In this document: piece after piece, positions 6,940 to 10,196 of the stretch
Position numbering within the stretch: position 1 is the stretch's first letter
Layout of the letters: each line of letters opens with the position of its first letter
NCBI GenBank assembly: GCA_000436695.1
Contig: HF992583.1
Span: 1-10,196 of the forward strand
Source: Prevotella sp. CAG:1185
Lineage (GTDB): Bacteria; Bacteroidota; Bacteroidia; Bacteroidales; Bacteroidaceae
Direction of reading: 5' to 3'
Length of the DNA stretch: 10,196 bases
The notes under the pieces: model-generated
What the model was told of the DNA's origin: nothing
Databases searched by the model: none
What the model saw: only the letters and a program-made list of their open reading frames with translations
Made by a program: the position numbers and the translations under genes

Positions 6940-8853
6940 TTATGATATGCTGCCGGCAATGCTTTTTATTGTCGCGGCTATCGAGTCAGTGTCAATTCCT
7001 GTTATATGCTGCAGTTCGCTCACTGTGCCCTGTTCAACAAATTTGTCGGGCAGTCCGAGCCTTGTTACATGTGTGGTGTAGTTGTTGTCGCTGAGCCATT
7101 CAAGCACGGCAGAGCCGAATCCGCCCTTGCGCACACCGTCCTCAACGGTTATTATATACTTAAACTTTGATGCGGCCTCGGTCAGCAGCTTCTCGTCGAG
7201 CGGCTTTATGAAGCGCATGTCGTAGTGGGCAACTGTTATTCCGTCACATTCTTTCTCAACGTTTTCTATCGCCTTTGCCACGTTGTTTCCTATAGGGCCC
7301 ACAGACATTACGGCCATAGTGTCGCCGTCTTTCAGCTTGCGTCCGGTGCCTACTTCAATCTCTTCAAACTTGTTTCGCCAGTCTGTCAGCACGCCGTGTC
7401 CGCGCGGATACCTTATCACGAACGGTCCTTTGTCCTTAAGCTGTGCCGTGTACATGAGATTGCGCAGCTCGTGCTCGTTCATCGGCGACGCTATTGTAAG
7501 GTTTGGTATAGGGCGCAGTGCCGCTATGTCGAAAGCTCCGTGGTGTGTGGCTCCGTCTTCGCCCACCAGTCCGGCGCGGTCAAGGCATAGAACTACGGGC
7601 AGTCTGAGTATGGCAACATCATGAATAATGTTGTCGTAGGCGCGCTGCGCGAACGAGCTGTATATGTTGCAGAACGGCTGCAGGCCTTCCTTTGCCATTC
7701 CTGCCGAGAACGTTACGGCATGACCTTCGGCAATGCCTACGTCGAAAGCTCTGTCGGGCATGGCCTTCATCAGTATGTTCATCGAGCATCCCGTCGGCAT
7801 GGCAGGCGTAACTCCGATGATGTTAGGATTAGCCTTGGCCAGTTCGAGCAGCGTCTCGCCGAACACCGTCTGATATTTTGGCGGAATGCCGGTCTCGTCG
7901 TCGGTTATGCGCTCTCCCGTGTTGATGTTAAACTTTCCGGGAGCGTGCCATATCGTGGCGGCCTTTTCTGCCGGAGCATATCCGTGTCCCTTTATTGTGT
8001 GCAGATGCAGCAGTTTTGGACCTTTCATGTCCTTTAGCTGTCGCAGCACCCTTACCAGTTCTATCACGTTATGTCCGTCGAACGGGCCGAAATATCTTAT
8101 GTTGAGGCCTTCAAAAATGTTCTGCTGGTGACTTATGGCTGATTTTAGGGCATTGTTAAGTCTTATTATGCCCTTGCGTCTGTCTTCGTCAAGATAACCT
8201 TTGGCGTTGAGCCATTTCGACAATTTGAATCTAACGTTGTTGTATGTCTCGTTGGTGTTAAGCTTCAGCAGAGCCTGTTTCAGTCCGCCCACGCTGCGGT
8301 CTATGCTCATGTTGTTGTCGTTGAGTATTATGAGCATGTCGTTGGGTGTGGTCGAAACGTTGTTAAGACCCTCAAAGGCCAGTCCGCCGCTCATGGCGCC
8401 GTCGCCTATTATTGCCACCACGTGCCTCTTGCCGTTGCCCGTCTTCTTTGCAGCTACGGCCATTCCGAGCGCAGCCGAGATAGAGTTTGACGCGTGTCCG
8501 CATACAAAACTGTCGTATTCGCTTTCAAGCGGCGATGGAAACGGCATTATGCCGTGCAGCTTGCGGTTGGTGTAGAAGCGGTCTTTCCTTCCCGTAAGTA
8601 TCTTATGTCCATAAGCCTGGTGGCCAACGTCCCATACGAGTCTGTCTTCAGGCGTATTAAATACGTAGTGCAGTGCTACGGTGAGTTCTATGGCTCCCAT
8701 GCTCGAGGCCATGTGTCCCGGGTTGACCGAAAGCTCTTTCAGAATGTCGTCGCGCAGTTCTTTGCACAGTTGCGGCAGCTGTTCCTCTTTCAACTTTCTC
8801 AAGTCATCGGGATAATTTATTTTGTTAAGAAGATTAAAGTCGTTAGATTCCAC
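6940..8853 (-). CDS. dxs: 1-deoxy-D-xylulose-5-phosphate synthase, GTG start
   Basis: This cytoplasmic thiamine-diphosphate enzyme joins pyruvate and glyceraldehyde 3-phosphate, the first and rate-setting step of the MEP isoprenoid route. With the GTG at 8853 it has 637 residues, the usual length. Motifs seen are NPGH (44-47), DVGHQAYGHK with H78, GHASNSIS with H120, the ThDP/magnesium motif GDGAM (150-154) with NDNN (178-181), the catalytic E376 in GIAEGH, and DRAGLVGEDGATHHG (425-439). The transketolase C-domain follows (about 500-637). The open frame continues upstream another 68 codons to 9057, but that extension is low-complexity, resembles no Dxs N-terminus and contains the promoter at 8880-8911, so it should not be transcribed in this message. 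No ATG lies between the promoter and the family-conserved region. The gene is first in an operon with trkA and trkH. Confidence 0.97.
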   Translation of the reverse strand: MESNDFNLLNKINYPDDLRKLKEEQLPQLCKELRDDILKELSVNPGHMASSMGAIELTVALHYVFNTPEDRLVWDVGHQAYGHKILTGRKDRFYTNRKLHGIMPFPSPLESEYDSFVCGHASNSISAALGMAVAAKKTGNGKRHVVAIIGDGAMSGGLAFEGLNNVSTTPNDMLIILNDNNMSIDRSVGGLKQALLKLNTNETYNNVRFKLSKWLNAKGYLDEDRRKGIIRLNNALKSAISHQQNIFEGLNIRYFGPFDGHNVIELVRVLRQLKDMKGPKLLHLHTIKGHGYAPAEKAATIWHAPGKFNINTGERITDDETGIPPKYQTVFGETLLELAKANPNIIGVTPAMPTGCSMNILMKAMPDRAFDVGIAEGHAVTFSAGMAKEGLQPFCNIYSSFAQRAYDNIIHDVAILRLPVVLCLDRAGLVGEDGATHHGAFDIAALRPIPNLTIASPMNEHELRNLMYTAQLKDKGPFVIRYPRGHGVLTDWRNKFEEIEVGTGRKLKDGDTMAVMSVGPIGNNVAKAIENVEKECDGITVAHYDMRFIKPLDEKLLTEAASKFKYIITVEDGVRKGGFGSAVLEWLSDNNYTTHVTRLGLPDKFVEQGTVSELQHITGIDTDSIAATIKSIAGSIS

Positions 8854-8879
8854 GGTCGTCTTGTTATTGAATATACTTG

Positions 8880-8911
8880 CAAAGATAATGTAAACAGACT
8901 GAAGAACAAAA
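8880..8911 (-). promoter_or_regulatory. Promoter of the dxs-trkA-trkH operon
   Basis: On the minus strand, TTTTG (8911-8907) is followed after exactly 19 bases by TATCTTTG (8887-8880), a near-textbook Bacteroidetes -33/-7 pair. Transcription should begin near 8875, giving a leader of about 20 bases before the GTG at 8853. It is the best promoter in the window and decides the dxs start. Confidence 0.8.
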
Positions 8912-9039
8912 TAAATTCGTTTATTTTTATTAAGGTATAATATGCTTTTATTGCAATTAAAGTGGCATTTCTGACAATATTTATATAAAGATAGATGTAA
9001 AATGGAAGGTGGTATGATGTGTTTTTCAATAAAAAGATG

Positions 9040-9047
9040 TAAATTTG
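9040..9047 (+). promoter_or_regulatory. Promoter -7 box for the secreted C1B peptidase gene
   Basis: TAAATTTG matches TAnnTTTG and ends 24 bases before the ATG at 9072. The -33 region near 9016-9020 is only weakly T/G-rich. The leader to the ATG is A-rich with no Shine-Dalgarno site. Between this box and the dxs promoter, 8912-9039 is A/T-rich and I see no further feature there. Confidence 0.65.
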
Positions 9048-9071
9048 CGACAAACAATAAAATTAGATAAA

Positions 9072-10196
9072 ATGAACATTAACAAGGGTTTAATCATGTC
9101 GGGCATGATGGCTGCGATGTTTTCGCTGCCGTGTCTGGCTCAGACAAAAGACGGAGGCATATCAGCTGATATGCTCAAAGAGATTCAGCAGTCGCAGAAA
9201 TTGTCTTCTGCCGACAAGGCTTTGTTTAACGCCGTGGCGTCAAACAGCATTGACAACCTGGCCAAGAACCACGCTAACCGCGGTGCCATAGACACCTATT
9301 TTAGCGTGGAGACAAAGGCCCAGAGCATTACCGACCAGAAGCAGAGCGGACGCTGCTGGATGTTCAGCGGCTTCAATGTGCTGCGCTCTAACTTCGCCAA
9401 CCGCACCGACTCGTTGAGTGTTGAGCTGTCGCAAGACTATCTTTTCTTCTGGGATCAGCTAGAGAAGGCCAACCTCTTCCTTCAGGGAGTGATCGACTGC
9501 GCGTCGAAGCCGATGGATGATGTGCGTGTGCAGTTCTTCTTCAAGAATCCGATTAACGACGGCGGAACGTTCTGCGGAGTGTCTGACCTTGTTGACAAAT
9601 ACGGACTGGTGCCTTCTGACGTGATGCCTGAGACATTCTCTGCCGAAAACACATCAAAGGCTACCGCCCTGATTAAGTCGAAATTGCGCGAGTTTGGACT
9701 GAAGTTGCGCGACATGGCTAACGGCGGAAAGAGTGCCAATGAGATTAAGACCGAGAAGACAAAGATGCTGTCTGAGATTTACCGCATGCTTACCCTTACT
9801 CTCGGTGAGCCTGTCAAGGAGTTTACTTATGCCTTTAAGAACAAGGACGGACGCACCGTTACAGAGGCAAAGAAATATACACCGAAGTCGTTTGCGGCCG
9901 AGATTCTCGGCGGAAAGACCATCGGAGGTTCTTTCATAATGGTGATGAACGACCCGCGCCGCGAGTATTACAAGACTTACGAAGTGGAGTATGACCGCCA
10001 CACATACGACGGAACAAACTGGAAATATCTTAACCTGCCGATGGAAGACATTGCCAAGCTGGCCATCGCTTCGCTGAAAGACGGCCGCAAGATGTACAGT
10101 TCTTACGATGTAGGTAAGTTCCTCGACAGCAAGCGCGGCTATTGCGACACACGCAACTACGACTATGGTTCGCTCTTCGGCACTACTTTCGGTATG
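9072..10196 (+). CDS. C1B cysteine aminopeptidase (PepC/bleomycin hydrolase family) with signal peptide, C-terminus cut off
   Basis: The 375 visible residues belong to the papain-like C1B family, cysteine aminopeptidases that usually form barrel-shaped hexamers. The active-site start is DQKQSGRCWMFS: oxyanion-hole Q89 and nucleophile C95, with papain-like spacing of six. Further family features are the region after it (SNFANR, LSQDYLFFWDQ), NDGGTFCGV, and the C-terminal side YDVGKFLD. The catalytic His and Asn should lie beyond the window edge, since the family is about 440-480 residues. The N-terminus MNINKGLIMSGMMAAMFSLPCLAQ is a short signal peptide with likely cleavage after CLA (residue 23). 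C21 is preceded by Pro, so it is not a good lipobox. PepC of lactic acid bacteria and the eukaryotic enzyme lack a signal peptide; this one probably acts on peptides in the periplasm. It is divergent from dxs and shows no partner gene in the window. Confidence 0.92.
   Translation, partial: MNINKGLIMSGMMAAMFSLPCLAQTKDGGISADMLKEIQQSQKLSSADKALFNAVASNSIDNLAKNHANRGAIDTYFSVETKAQSITDQKQSGRCWMFSGFNVLRSNFANRTDSLSVELSQDYLFFWDQLEKANLFLQGVIDCASKPMDDVRVQFFFKNPINDGGTFCGVSDLVDKYGLVPSDVMPETFSAENTSKATALIKSKLREFGLKLRDMANGGKSANEIKTEKTKMLSEIYRMLTLTLGEPVKEFTYAFKNKDGRTVTEAKKYTPKSFAAEILGGKTIGGSFIMVMNDPRREYYKTYEVEYDRHTYDGTNWKYLNLPMEDIAKLAIASLKDGRKMYSSYDVGKFLDSKRGYCDTRNYDYGSLFGTTFGM

Noticed and set aside
7225..8940. 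Several plus-strand open frames across dxs.
   Set aside because: They overlap conserved Dxs motifs on the opposite strand, and their translations are Cys/Arg/Ser-rich without domain features.
9123..9143. Lipoprotein signal at Cys 21 of the C1B peptidase.
   Set aside because: The residue before the Cys is Pro and the preceding residues do not form a lipobox; signal peptidase I cleavage after CLA fits better.

Overview
The window looks like ordinary chromosome of a Bacteroidales bacterium, most likely Prevotella or a close relative. Three things point there. Four promoter-like sites carry the Bacteroidetes -7 consensus TAnnTTTG. Several starts have A-rich leaders without a clear Shine-Dalgarno site. 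The block dxs-trkA-trkH is, as I recall, common in this order. No tRNA, rRNA, CRISPR array, insertion sequence or phage gene is visible.

Layout. Minus strand, 1-1705: a cysteine synthase (cysK, its 3' part cut off by the window edge) and, upstream of it, a ten-helix EamA/DMT-family transporter; a strong intrinsic terminator lies between them. Plus strand, 1805-3723: a two-gene unit driven by a promoter that faces the transporter promoter. It encodes a compact ABC/AAA-type ATPase (273 aa) and a DUF4435 protein (359 aa) with TOPRIM-like acidic residues. This is the most interesting part, because ATPase plus DUF4435 is the architecture of the PARIS (AriA/AriB) phage defence system and of OLD-like ATPase/TOPRIM nucleases. 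Next come about 390 bases without a gene between convergent units, holding several inverted repeats, including a probable two-way terminator with competing pairings.

Minus strand, 4114-8853: a tight operon transcribed dxs, trkA, trkH (gaps of 15 and 9 bases). It makes 1-deoxyxylulose-5-phosphate synthase, the first enzyme of the MEP isoprenoid pathway, and both parts of a Trk potassium uptake system (NAD-binding gating protein and membrane channel). A well-formed promoter lies inside the upstream extension of the dxs reading frame and places the real start at a GTG. Plus strand, 9072 to the window end: a divergently transcribed C1B cysteine peptidase (PepC/bleomycin hydrolase family) with an N-terminal signal peptide, so probably periplasmic; its C-terminal part lies outside the window.

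The genes fall into separate metabolic, transport and possible defence units, not one pathway. All identifications rest on reading motifs by eye; no database search was possible.
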